Shown: in pieces, positions 35,051 to 45,032 of the stretch
Position numbering within the stretch: the first letter of the stretch is position 1
Layout: each line of letters opens with the position of its first letter
Source: Brachionus koreanus
Taxonomy: Eukaryota; Rotifera; Eurotatoria; Ploima; Brachionidae
Direction of reading: 5' to 3'
Length of the DNA: 55,663 bases
Assembly (NCBI GenBank): GCA_016987375.1
Contig: PJRA01000011.1
Coordinates: 1,017,897-1,073,559, forward strand
Notes under the pieces: model-generated
Told to the model about the DNA's origin: nothing
What the model saw: the letters and a program-made list of their open reading frames with translations, nothing else
Databases searched by the model: none
Made by a program: the position numbers and the translations under genes

Positions 35051-35332
35051 ATGACTTCGAAGATTGGCAGTAAGTTAATCCTAAACGAATTTAATACTAA
35101 ATCCTTAAATCCAATTGAAAGAATGTTTGAAGAAAGACGAGAAGAGAAAATTCGGAAGAATCAAAGAATCGAAGAACGTATTACTTCAATTACGCAGGAT
35201 GAAATAGAAGAAAAGGTCAGGCGTATATGGAAATCGAATAAAGCAAACACGAAAAAGAGAATTAGTAAACTTGATCGTGAAGAAGCTTCTAAAAGCCTTG
35301 TAAGAAAATTCGACTTGAAGAAACAAATCTAA
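35051..35332 (+). CDS. Small basic coiled-coil-like protein of unknown function
   Basis: A 93-codon frame starts at an ATG and is rich in Glu, Arg and Lys. NPIERMFEERREEKIRKNQR and DEIEEKVRRIWKSNKANTKK are likely helical. It has no signal peptide or known motif, and I do not recognise it. The stop lies 13 bases before the Tc1/mariner-like element at 35346, so the 3' UTR would be inside the transposon. It could be a real small gene, an exon of a larger one, or a gene broken by the insertion. The biased charge pattern is unlike chance AT-rich frames. Confidence 0.45.
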   Translation: MTSKIGSKLILNEFNTKSLNPIERMFEERREEKIRKNQRIEERITSITQDEIEEKVRRIWKSNKANTKKRISKLDREEASKSLVRKFDLKKQI

Positions 35333-35345
35333 TCAACCTATAGTA

Positions 35346-36564
35346 ACGGGTGATGCACAAGTAAATGGACAAAAATTAAAAGCGAATATCTTAAAAAATA
35401 AAAATGATATTAAGTTCTGTTTTTTTTTCTGATGTAAAGAATTTATTTTTCAATAGAATTGTGATTTTTAAATAATGNNNNNNNNNNNNNNNNNNNNNNN
35501 NNNNNNNNNNNNNNNNNNNNNNNNNNNNNNNNNNNNNNNNNNNNNNNNNNNNNNNNNNNNNNNNNNNNNNNNNNNNNNNNNNNNNNNNNNNNNNNNNNNN
35601 NNNNNNNNNNNNNNNNNNNNNNNNNNNNNNNNNNNNNNNNNNNNNNNNNNNNNNNNNNNNNNNNNNNNNNNNNNNNNNNNNNNNNNNNNNNNNNNNNNNN
35701 NNNNNNNNNNNNNNNNNNNNNNNNNNNNNNNNNNNNNNNNNNNNNNNNNNNNNNNNNNNNNNNNNNNNNNNNNNNNNNNNNNNNNNNNNNNNNNNNNNNN
35801 NNNNNNNNNNNNNNNNNNNNNNNNNNNNNNNNNNNNNNNNNNNNNNNNNNNNNNNNNNNNNNNNNNNNNNNNNNNNNNNNNNNNNNNNNNNNNNNNNNNN
35901 NNNNNNNNNNNNNNNNNNNNNNNNNNNNNNNNNNNNNNNNNNNNNNNNNNNNNNNNNNNNNNNNNNNNNNNNNNNNNNNNNNNNNNNNNNNNNNNNNNNN
36001 NNNNNNNNNNNNNNNNNNNNNNNNNNNNNNNNNNNNNNNNNNNNNNNNNNNNNNNNNNNNNNNNNNNNNNNNNNNNNNNNNNNNNNNNNNNNNNNNNNNN
36101 NNNNNNNNNNNNNNNNNNNNNNNNNNNNNNNNNNNNNNNNNNNNNNNNNNNNNNNNNNNNNNNNNNNNNNNNNNNNNNNNNNNNNNNNNNNNNNNNNNNN
36201 NNNNNNNNNNNNNNNNNNNNNNNNNNNNNNNNNNNNNNNNNNNNNNNNNNNNNNNNNNNNNNNNNNNNNNNNNNNNNNNNNNNNNNNNNNNNNNNNNNNN
36301 NNNNNNNNNNNNNNNNNNNNNNNNNNNNNNNNNNNNNNNNNNNNNNNNNNNNNNNNNNNNNNNNNNNNNNNNNNNNNNNNNNNNNNNNNNNNNNNNNNNN
36401 NNNNNNNNNNNNNNNNNNNAGAAAGTCTCATTTTAAATTTTTTTTTTGCAATATTAAAGCTAATTTTTAGTAGTTTATAAATATATATATATATGATCCC
36501 TTGATTATTTGCAAGATCGGGCAAGTTAACTTAACCTTTGTCCATTTACTTATGCATCACCCGT
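35346..36564. mobile_element. Tc1/mariner-like element containing the assembly gap
   Basis: Terminal inverted repeats start ACGGGTGATGCA (35346 onward) and end with its reverse complement (to 36564). About 28 bp match, with one mismatch, each end flanked by TA (35344-35345 and 36565-36566). TA target duplication points to the Tc1/mariner/IS630 group. The interior from 35478 to 36419 is N. Total length including the gap is 1219 bp, close to a full mariner. The left 130 bp match the second copy at 55400. Confidence 0.85.
35478..36419. other. Assembly gap (942 N)
   Basis: All bases are N. Open frames drawn through it are artefacts. Its placement inside a repeated element explains why assembly failed. 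Confidence 0.99.
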
Positions 36565-36566
36565 TA

Positions 36567-37592
36567 TTTGTATACTCATCGAAATCATTATTTTGATAAT
36601 CAGTTTGTAATATTCTTTTGATTTACCTTTTTTTAATAAAAGAATTTTAAAAACAATCTAATTGTTCTTTTTTTATTTATTTAAACCTTATTTTATCTAA
36701 ATTTTAGTACTAAATTCTGATGGTATTAAAATCGCAATAGTATTAAATTCGTGTAGTATTTACTTACTAGTTACCACTTCAAATTCAAGCAATTTACGAG
36801 ATCATTAATAGAATTTTAAATTGATAAAATTTTAAAACCACATTTTTTGAAAGCATGCGTGTCCTATGACCACTCGGACTACAATTAAATGAAGTTAGAT
36901 CATCAAGCTTAAACAGTCTCAATTGAGCTCAAAACGTTATTTTTAACTGCACGATTATTTTTTCTAAAAATCAAGATGAATGGATTTCAAACAAGTTTCA
37001 TAGATTTTTATAATTTTATAGTTTTTGAAAGATGTCATTAAAGTAAGATGTGTTTTTTAACTAAAGCTAATTTATTCGTTTTTTGAGACATCTAACAAAA
37101 ATTGAATAATGCTTTTTTTAAAATCAGTGTTCATTTTTTACAAACATTTCATTAAATTCGATTAATTACATTATATGCATATTGCATTTTATACAGTAAA
37201 TTTATTAAAATGATAAATTTTAAAAACAAAATCTGGTGATTAAAAACTATAGTATAGTATATTTTAAGTTAAAATGTTACAGTATTCAATTTGAATATAA
37301 ATCAAACTTCTTCAGAGAGGCATTTATGGATTTAACATATACCATATAGTGGATAAAGTTAAAAAATCACCAAAAATCTTAAATAGTGTATAATGAAATA
37401 TATGATTAGCTCTATAAGTATAGACACTCATTTTTAAAATTTTTTTCTAAAATAATTTACTAAAGGTTATTATTTTTAATCTACAAATATATTTTCGCTT
37501 ATTTTTATTAATTATCTTTAGTTAAAATTAAAAAAAAATGAATAATTAAATTTAAAAAAACAAGAATAAATTAAATAATTAATAAAATTAAA
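36567..37592. other. Intergenic, no gene recognised
   Basis: AT-rich sequence between the transposon and the 3' end of paralog B. No coding or RNA signal was seen. Confidence 0.45.
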
Positions 37593-38294
37593 TTATTTTT
37601 TGTTATTAGATGCATTCAAATAATAAAAAGTATTTCTAGGGCAAAAAGAATTTGTCTCCGGTAAAAATATCATATTTTTGGCATCTTTCATAAACTTTTC
37701 ACTTATATTCAAAGCTTTCAGTTCACTTTCGCTTAAAATTGTTCGTCTGGTACGGACAGGACTCAATTGCTTGGATTTTTTTTCAATTTTAATTATATCT
37801 TTAGTGTTTATGAAAACTTCATCATCATCATCATCGGCAATTGAGCCACAATCAATTTCCGAACCGAGATCAGTGCTTGATCTGATAGACTTTCTTAAAT
37901 AAGATCGACTTGGAGTTTTTGCATTTAGATATAAATCACTTTTAAATTTCAATATTGAATCAGATTTGTGTTCCGCAGGTCTTAGAGGTTCTATATTATC
38001 GAATTTTATTGAAGGTAATCGTGCAGGTGGTTTGGATTTAGGCTCACTTGAATTGCTCAAGTTTCTTTTATCAATTATTGAGAGTCTTGACTCGTTTAAA
38101 TTAAAGCTCAATTTTGAATTTGGTGAATGATAGCCTTCATCAGATGATTTCTCGTAAATTCTACTTGTTGATGATGTTCTCGCAAATGCGTTCTTCATCG
38201 AATTCTCTAACATAAATTGATACTTAACCCCATTCTTATAAGTCTCATTTACTTTTGGTTTTTTCGGACTTAGAAAAATGTGCTCTTTACTCAT
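37593..38294 (-). CDS. Unrecognised protein, paralog B of the ETNSFCP-box family
   Basis: A single-exon frame of 233 residues starts at the ATG ending at 38294. It is polar and Ser/Lys-rich, with an acidic run (ADDDDDEVF) and no membrane segment. The C-terminal box SESELKALNISEKFMKDAKN followed by MIFLPETNSFCPR aligns without gaps to the gene at 32150-32893, and the order of shorter matches upstream is the same. Same strand and a 4.7-kb separation indicate an old tandem duplication, later split by LINE, MITE and Tc1/mariner insertions. Function is unknown. Candidate short motifs are RTRRTIL and ARLPSIKF, and many Ser/Thr sites could be phosphorylated. Confidence 0.75.
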   Translation of the reverse strand: MSKEHIFLSPKKPKVNETYKNGVKYQFMLENSMKNAFARTSSTSRIYEKSSDEGYHSPNSKLSFNLNESRLSIIDKRNLSNSSEPKSKPPARLPSIKFDNIEPLRPAEHKSDSILKFKSDLYLNAKTPSRSYLRKSIRSSTDLGSEIDCGSIADDDDDEVFINTKDIIKIEKKSKQLSPVRTRRTILSESELKALNISEKFMKDAKNMIFLPETNSFCPRNTFYYLNASNNKK

Positions 38295-40539
38295 ATTGAA
38301 TCTAAAAAAATCAAATCAAATTTATTATTTTAATTAATAACGCTCAATGAAATTATTAATTACCGTAACCCCTGAAAATAAGTGCTTTCCTAAAACCATC
38401 TTTATAAAGCGAAAACATTATCTGATATGCTTTAACTTTAAATTTTTCAATTAAACCAATCGAAAGTCTATATAATATACATTGTTGATGAACTAAGTTT
38501 TCTATCAAATAATAATAATAAATAATAATAATAAACTGCTCTGTATAACATTAAGGTTATACACACGCCTAGGGCGTCCATATCGGTTCAACTTTTTCAA
38601 TAAAGACACGATTTAAGAGGCACTTATTTTAAAGGATTTACGTTAATAAAATGATTTTTTAGATGAATTTCTGAATAAATTTTGAATTAAAATTCTCTTT
38701 AAAATGCAATTAGAAAATTTTTTCATTTGAAAATTTTCAATCTACTTTTCAATTCAACTTTTAGTTAAAATCTCCTAAATCCTGATGAGTTTGATTTTTA
38801 GAACAAATACACCTTGAGATTTCATATTAATTTTAACTGACGAATTTAAGCGATTCAGAAAATTTCTCTTTTTTCTATTTAAGCTATTATATGTATATGT
38901 ATATGCGCAAAAGAAATACAATTCTTTTTTAATTGAAAACAATTTTATATTGTCAAAATCAATTTGTAAAAGAAATTTTTGTTTTTTAAAATTTTTTGTG
39001 TAGCTTTGAAAAAAATAAATAAATAAAAAAAAGGCACAAAGAAACACAAAATGAGCAATAGTTCTAATACGATTTGTAAGTTTTAAAGGCAAGTTAAATA
39101 AATTAGTATCTAAAAAAAATTTTCTTTAGATTTCAGTTTATAAAAAAATAAGCAATAAACTTTGTAAAAGGATTTTGTATTTATAATTTCTCATAGAAAC
39201 AAGGTTTTGTAAAATTTAGTACAATAGAACAGAACAAAATGTTAAAAATTAAAATTTTTTTTTAAAGATAAAAAAAAGTGCTGTTAACGAAACATTGTAC
39301 AACATACATTCATTCTATTAAAATTTTGCCAATTTTGAATATTTTAAATTTGGACAAATCTGACTGAAGTGTATTTTGCTAAGATTTTGCACATTATTAG
39401 CAGACTTTAACTACTGATTCAACTTTGAATTCAATACTATGTTGTATTTAGAGAACTATTAAAAGCTTTTAAAAATTATGAGCTTTTTTAGCATCAATTT
39501 CTGTTCTATTTCTGTTTTCCTATTTTTTGCCAAATTTCTCAAAATCTAGAAACAGAGCAATTTTTGTAATAGTGAATTTTTAAACATATCTTAATGTTTT
39601 TGAATTATAAGGGCAAAAAAGCTTAAAATTTTTTAATCATTAAAATTTTAAGGTTTTCTATTATTTGCTCTTAAAAATGAAAAAATCACTAATTTGTAAA
39701 TAAAAGTTAACTAAAACCAATTTTTTTGATCATTTAATCTACCTTAAAAAAATTTTTCTTTCTGTGCAATGAATAATTATTTTCTAGTAAATATTCATTC
39801 AAAAAAAAGAATAAAATTTAATTATTTTTTGAATTCTTTATAAAGACTTTAAGTCACTTGAAAAATAATAAACAAAGTTTAATTATTAAAATAAAAAAAA
39901 AATATGCATAACTAAAATTTGATAGGAGAACTATTAGGATAATAACCACGAAAAAATATATTCTAATGTTTGGTAAAATTGACCAATTTCTAAAAATTTA
40001 AAAAAACAGAATCTTGTTTTAACAAGCTTTTGAAAATTCTCTCTAAATCAGTCATTGTAAGCAAAACATTTTTCTGACAAAATTTTGATTAGATTTTTTT
40101 AAATTTCTCACTTTTATATTTAAATTTTGGAAATCACATTCCAAAAGCTAAAAAGAATAAACCGAAATCAAGTGTTTTTTTGTGCTCATGTCTATCAAAA
40201 TATGTCGAATGAAAATTTTCAAGATTTTAAAATCAATCCACTTGAAAGGCATCATTGTTTAAGAAATTATCGCTAATAAATGAAACAACCAGCACATTTT
40301 TCCAATTTAATATTACGTAATTGAATGTAAACTAATGTTTAGCACTAAACTAAATAATTAATTTCTAAGTTTTCAACTGATGTATTTTTTGTTTCGACAA
40401 AATTACACTTGTAAAAATCTCACATTAAATTATTAATTTTGTAAATAATATACCTGGCGTATCCCTAGCATTAATAAAGAGAAAAAAATTTCAATAATTT
40501 ATTTTCTATTTTTTAAAAGCTTAAAAAATATTAATGTTC
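38295..40539. other. Intergenic, no gene recognised
   Basis: About 2.2 kb of AT-rich DNA with a small AATAAT microsatellite at about 38511-38532. The 105-codon minus frame at 38775-39092 is Phe/Lys/Asn-rich and unlike a protein family; it is taken as chance. Confidence 0.45.
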
Positions 40540-41598
40540 TCAAAAGCCAACTTTGCCAAGGCTAGAATCAGTCTTTGGATTGGCTGTAATCGTTTGAATG
40601 CTGACTATTGTCTCATTTATTTTTGTCTGCAAATCTCTCAGCTCTTTAATGTGAAGCAATCTAAGTACTTTGACTGCATCGTTAAGCACCGGATCTTGAA
40701 AAAAAATTGCTTAATAATTGTTTATTTAATACAAGAACTACCTTTGCATTCGACTCCGCTATTAATTGAATTGAGTGTTAGCTGGATAGGCTTTAAACAA
40801 ATATTGACAACATTAAAACACTGAAAAAATAATTTACTTCTTTTGAAGATTTGTTCTCATCTAAAAATGCTTGAACAGATTTTGGATTCAACTTTTCTGT
40901 TATTAGCTTGCTTATGGCTTGAAGCACTGTCAAATTGTCATTCAGTTTGGTCGGCACATTCAACAAACATTGTATTCGATTCATGCCAGCAACAAAATCT
41001 TTAGAATTATCTTTTAAAAACCAATATTAAGCATAAATTTTAACAATTATAATATAAAAATTAACAATCAATTTTTTCTAATGGATTTGTTTCACTGTTT
41101 TGCTTCATCAGTTGATCTTGACTCGCTCGAAACGTGTTAATTTTATCCACTTAAAAATATATCTTAATAAAAAAATTTTATTTAATGTAAAAATTATTGC
41201 ATTTACTGTTATCTGTGTACTCCAAACGAATGGCATGACTCAAAATAATTTCTATCTGTTCTTCTCGCGGTATTTTAGCATTTAAATTTTCAATATCCAT
41301 ATCTGTTAAATACTACTACTTATTAGACATTAAAAGTACTATTTTTAAAAAGAATACTTTTTCAAAGGCTTTGTACCACTCATCTGAATCAATTTCATCG
41401 AGACTAGCTCTTTCTTCTATCGGATAGAGGCGAATTTTTTGATTTTCAATCCAGCTGATAAAATTTCGAAATGATTTCTCATCTAAAAATTTTGAGAGTA
41501 AAACACAAAACAAATAAATTAGAGTTTAATATATTACTTTGATAGTCAAAATTATTTGGAGAGTGGTAATCCAAGGCAGTCAATTTTCTCTCAAACAT
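40540..41598 (-). CDS. RTRAF: RTRAF homolog (C14orf166/hCLE/CGI-99), RNA transcription, translation and transport factor
   Basis: RTRAF shuttles between nucleus and cytoplasm. It is part of the tRNA-ligase complex (RTCB, DDX1, FAM98) and of kinesin-associated RNA granules. Seven exons are inferred: 41538-41598, 41358-41482, 41207-41312, 41066-41149, 40838-41010, 40742-40790 and 40540-40694, giving 250 residues (family about 244). Family motifs anchor the joins: MFERKLTALDYHSPNNFDY, then SFRNFISWIENQKIRLYPIE, WYKAFEKYLTDM and ILSHAIRLEYTDN. DFVAGMNRIQCLLN, VLRLLHIKELRDLQTKINE and the final NPKTDSSLGKVG follow. Exon 4 (KINTFRASQDQLMKQ) is the variable region. It starts 151 bases from MED19, head to head. 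Confidence 0.93.
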
Positions 41599-41749
41599 TT
41601 TTGAAAATAATTTCAAAAAAATTAATATTTATTAAAATTTACTAAAACAACTTTCAATTACAGCATAAAGTAAAATTAATTTTGAAATTTTTATGCTAAA
41701 TAAATATTTAAGTTAGCTATTTTTTGAAATTAGAAAATAAATTGAAAAA
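41599..41749. promoter_or_regulatory. Bidirectional promoter region RTRAF/MED19
   Basis: Only 151 bases separate the two divergent start codons, so both 5' UTRs and promoters must share this space. It is AT-rich and no specific site was identified. Confidence 0.6.
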
Positions 41750-42550
41750 ATGGAACAAGCAATGTCTTATGACGACCTGACAAATCAGTATTTTCCAGAT
41801 AGAGCTTATTCAGAACAAAGAAATGAAATGAATGAGCTCAATCAGCAGGAATCGCATGAACTTCCGTTTTATCTAATGAGAATGTGTCCACGTAATTTTT
41901 AAAATTGCCATTTAAATTCTTTGTAAAAATTATTTTAAGCTGAGGAACCGCTCAATGGTGCCACTAATTTGATTCTTCATAACGAAAGACAACAAGCATT
42001 CAAGCAGTACTGTTGTAAAAAAGTAAAAGAACCATTGTCAGCATTTTTACCAGAATTTCCAGGTAACATTGACACAACTACTTTTTTTACTACTGGAGAT
42101 GAGGCAAAAGAGACTAGGCAAGTCAAATTTACTTTACATAACTGCAAAAATTTTAATTTTTTTCTAATTATTTGCATTAGTACATTGAGTTCACTACTCG
42201 ATCCTAAATTTCAGGTTGTAGAAAAAGACATTCATCCTCCTACTCTCGATCAGGTTTCTTATTCGTTTCGATTGTATCCGAGTACAGTGCCCAGTGAATA
42301 TATGGTTATGGTTCAGACCGCTTTGCCTAGTGGTGAATTTGGATCAAGTAAAAAATCGAAAAAGTCTAAAAGATCATCGAATGAGGGAGAAAATGGTGAA
42401 AAAAGAAAAAAGAAAAAAGACAAAAAGAAAAAAAAAGACAAAGATAAAGATAAAGAAAAAGAAAAGGTGTAGACTTAATTTCTTAATTTTTTGATAAATT
42501 TATTTGAAATATATTTTTCTTAGAAATCGTCTGCTAATCCTAACGAATAG
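41750..42550 (+). CDS. MED19: MED19 homolog, Mediator head subunit
   Basis: MED19 is a Mediator subunit that helps hold RNA polymerase II and links to sequence-specific factors in the nucleus. Exons inferred: 41750-41891, 41940-42117, 42181-42466 and 42524-42550, about 210 residues. Family blocks are LPFYLMRMCPPEEPLNGATN, KQYCCKKVKEPLSAFLPEFP, STLSSLLDPKF and SFRLYPSTVPSEY. A Lys-rich tail (KKKKDKKKKKDKDKDKEKEK) follows, as in animal MED19. The second intron appears to be GC-AG (AG then GCAAGT at 42118). It is 63 nt with no in-frame stop, so retention would add 21 residues. The last exon is tentative: without it the frame stops at 42472, after KEKV. Confidence 0.9.
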
Positions 42551-43699
42551 TCAAATGTGTATATTTGTAGATAATTTAGCTTTTTTTTTTGATATTGATT
42601 CTTATTAGAATATTGACTTCAAAAGTCGAGATCAATTATTTTAAATATAACAAAAAATTGAATTATAAAAATTTTTTTTCTTTAATTATTCGAATAAATT
42701 GTTCCAAAAAACATTTTTTACAATTGCGTTTTATTATTAAATTTAGATGATCATGATCAAAAAATATTTTTTATGTCAACTTAATTCTTTATATTTGCAG
42801 AAGTGTGCAAAAATTTTTATACTCATAAGGCATGTTTTTTCATCGAATTTTATAGCTAAATTTTTGAGCATGATTGATTGAAATTTGATAATAAATTTCA
42901 ATTTGCCTAAATTTAATTTAAACATGAAAGTTTATTTTGAGTTTAATGAAAATAAGCATTCAAAATAAACTAGTCAATTAAATTTGTTTTATGAAAAGCT
43001 ATTTTTAACTTTTTCTATTAAAATTTAAATTTCTATTTAGAAATTTAATTAGTTCAAAAAGTAATTTTTTAATTTATTGATAGTTTTGTAAATGAAATGC
43101 TTTTTTTTTTAATATTTTGAGCTAATTTATTTATCTTAAATTTTCATGATAAAATGATCTAAAAGAACAGTTCATTCAAACAATAGAATAAAGGTCTGTA
43201 AATGGTTTATTCAAAAAAATAAGATCTCAAAGATCATCAAAAATAAGAAAAATCAATTAGATCTAAAAAATCTCTTAATCAACACTTTCCATTTAATTTT
43301 TATATGTACTAGCACTTGAATATTTCTATTCAAGGTAAATAAATAATAGTCAAAATGACTCGTTTAAAAATTTGTAAATCAACATATTTTATAAAATAGA
43401 TTTTTCTAAGATTGTTATAGTTTCTTTTCAATATTTTTTGAATTAAAAAAACACGAAAAAATACGTGGTGCTTCTATTATAATGGCAAGATGATCAGTTA
43501 AATCAGCAAGCTTATTTTAAAATTTAGTATTTGTATTTTAACTATAAATTAAAATAAATAAAAAAATCAGATTAATGAGGAATGGACTTTGTTAAATAAT
43601 CTTGAAGTCGAAAAATCAACAATTTTTCAACTCAAAAAAATTAATTTATATTATTTTATTAAATTATTTCAATTAATTGAAACTAATTATCCGTATAAT
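42551..43699. other. Intergenic, no gene recognised
   Basis: AT-rich, featureless by eye. Confidence 0.45.
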
Positions 43700-43895
43700 A
43701 ATTTTTTTTTCCTTATTCACTCCTTGTGGAGCATAGGGTTATAACTTTTGATTTCCACTCAAGTCGATCAATCGCGTTCACTTTTTACTTTCATTATTAG
43801 TACATGTTCTAAGCCATCGCAATCTTTTTGTTCTTAATGCATTTACTTAATGGTTCTGAATTTTTTCTTTTGTATAGTTCAGCATTCGACAGTGT
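43700..43895 (-). mobile_element. RTE-type LINE fragment
   Basis: Matches the repeat at 5240-5335 (GTACATGTTCTAAGCCATCG, TTCTTAATGCATT, TAGTTCAGCATTCGACA). On its left it adds the end of the element, whose minus-strand reading ends in TLCSTRSE, resembling the end of the 25109-25790 copy. It is a degenerate copy. Confidence 0.72.
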
Positions 43896-45032
43896 AATTT
43901 TATATTTTTTTCATCTACTGATTATTTCCATTTCTATTTTACATATTTTTAAGAAATTTTATCATTTTTTCATATGAGAAAAAGCTTTTAATAGAAAAGT
44001 TTTAGAATTTCACTTATAAAATTAGGATATTAAATATTTTCAAGTAGTATTTTTCATTATTTATTATTTCTTGAATTTTAGTTAAATTGATCAAAATGAA
44101 TATAAAATTTTATTGAAACTTTTTGGTAGAAATATTTAAAAATTAGGCAAAATATTGAAACTGAGTAATTTGAACTCAAAAACAATCTTTGAGAAAATTG
44201 AATCTTTATATTCAACATTTACAATCTACACTTTTAAAAATGCTAGAATTCTTGTTTACTCTTTCAGAACAGAACATAAAACAAAATTGACAAACATTCG
44301 AAAAGTTAATGAATTTAAAAGCTCATCTAGAAAAAACTAAATATCAAATTTTTTAATAGACTAGCATGAAGCACAAAATTTGAGAAGTGCTTTTTGAGAA
44401 ACGAATCGAGTAGTGTTCTATGAAAAAAAAAGATTAAGAATTGTTTGTTTCAACTTTTTATTCCTAAAATAAATAACAGAATCAATAGATGATATTTCAG
44501 TTTAAAATATCAAAAGAAAAATAGCTTTTCTTTTTGTTTGTATAATTTTTCTTTTGTTCCATATTTTTTTTAGAAAATTAATTTACCATGACAACCAAAT
44601 GTTATAATAACGTTTTGATTGACGTTTATAAAATGTGAAAAAACTTATTAAATAGAAAAAAAACATTTGCCGATAGAAAGACTGTTATTTTTATCATAAT
44701 AGTCGGATATTTTTCTAGTCAAAATATATAGCAATAATAAGGTAACTTAATTTAAGAAATAAAATGCAATTAAAATTTGATGACTTATTTGTTGCGAAAA
44801 TCGAAATTTTAATTAGCTGTCAAACTGAAAAAAATTATTTGTTTGAACAAAATGTTCTTAAAGCAAAAAATAATTAAAAAGAAAAAAAAAATTTATTTGA
44901 AAAAAATTACGCTTTCGGTTCAATTTAAAAAAAAATTATGTAAAAAAATAATAAAAAAACCGGAAATACTCTGCAAAAATACTTTGACTACAAGAAAAAA
45001 TTCGCTACGACATCACAATTACAAATTTCTAT
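43896..45032. other. Intergenic, no gene recognised
   Basis: AT-rich. Short frames at 44155-44340 and 44843-45082 are Lys/Asn/Phe-rich and have no family resemblance. The second overlaps the last GPCR exon on the other strand. Confidence 0.45.

Noticed and set aside
35391..36524. Long open frames of 377 and 331 codons on both strands
   Set aside because: They run through the run of N; the apparent openness is an artefact of the gap.
38775..39092. 105-codon minus-strand frame
   Set aside because: Phe/Lys/Asn-rich with no conserved motif and no start context; typical chance frame in AT-rich DNA.
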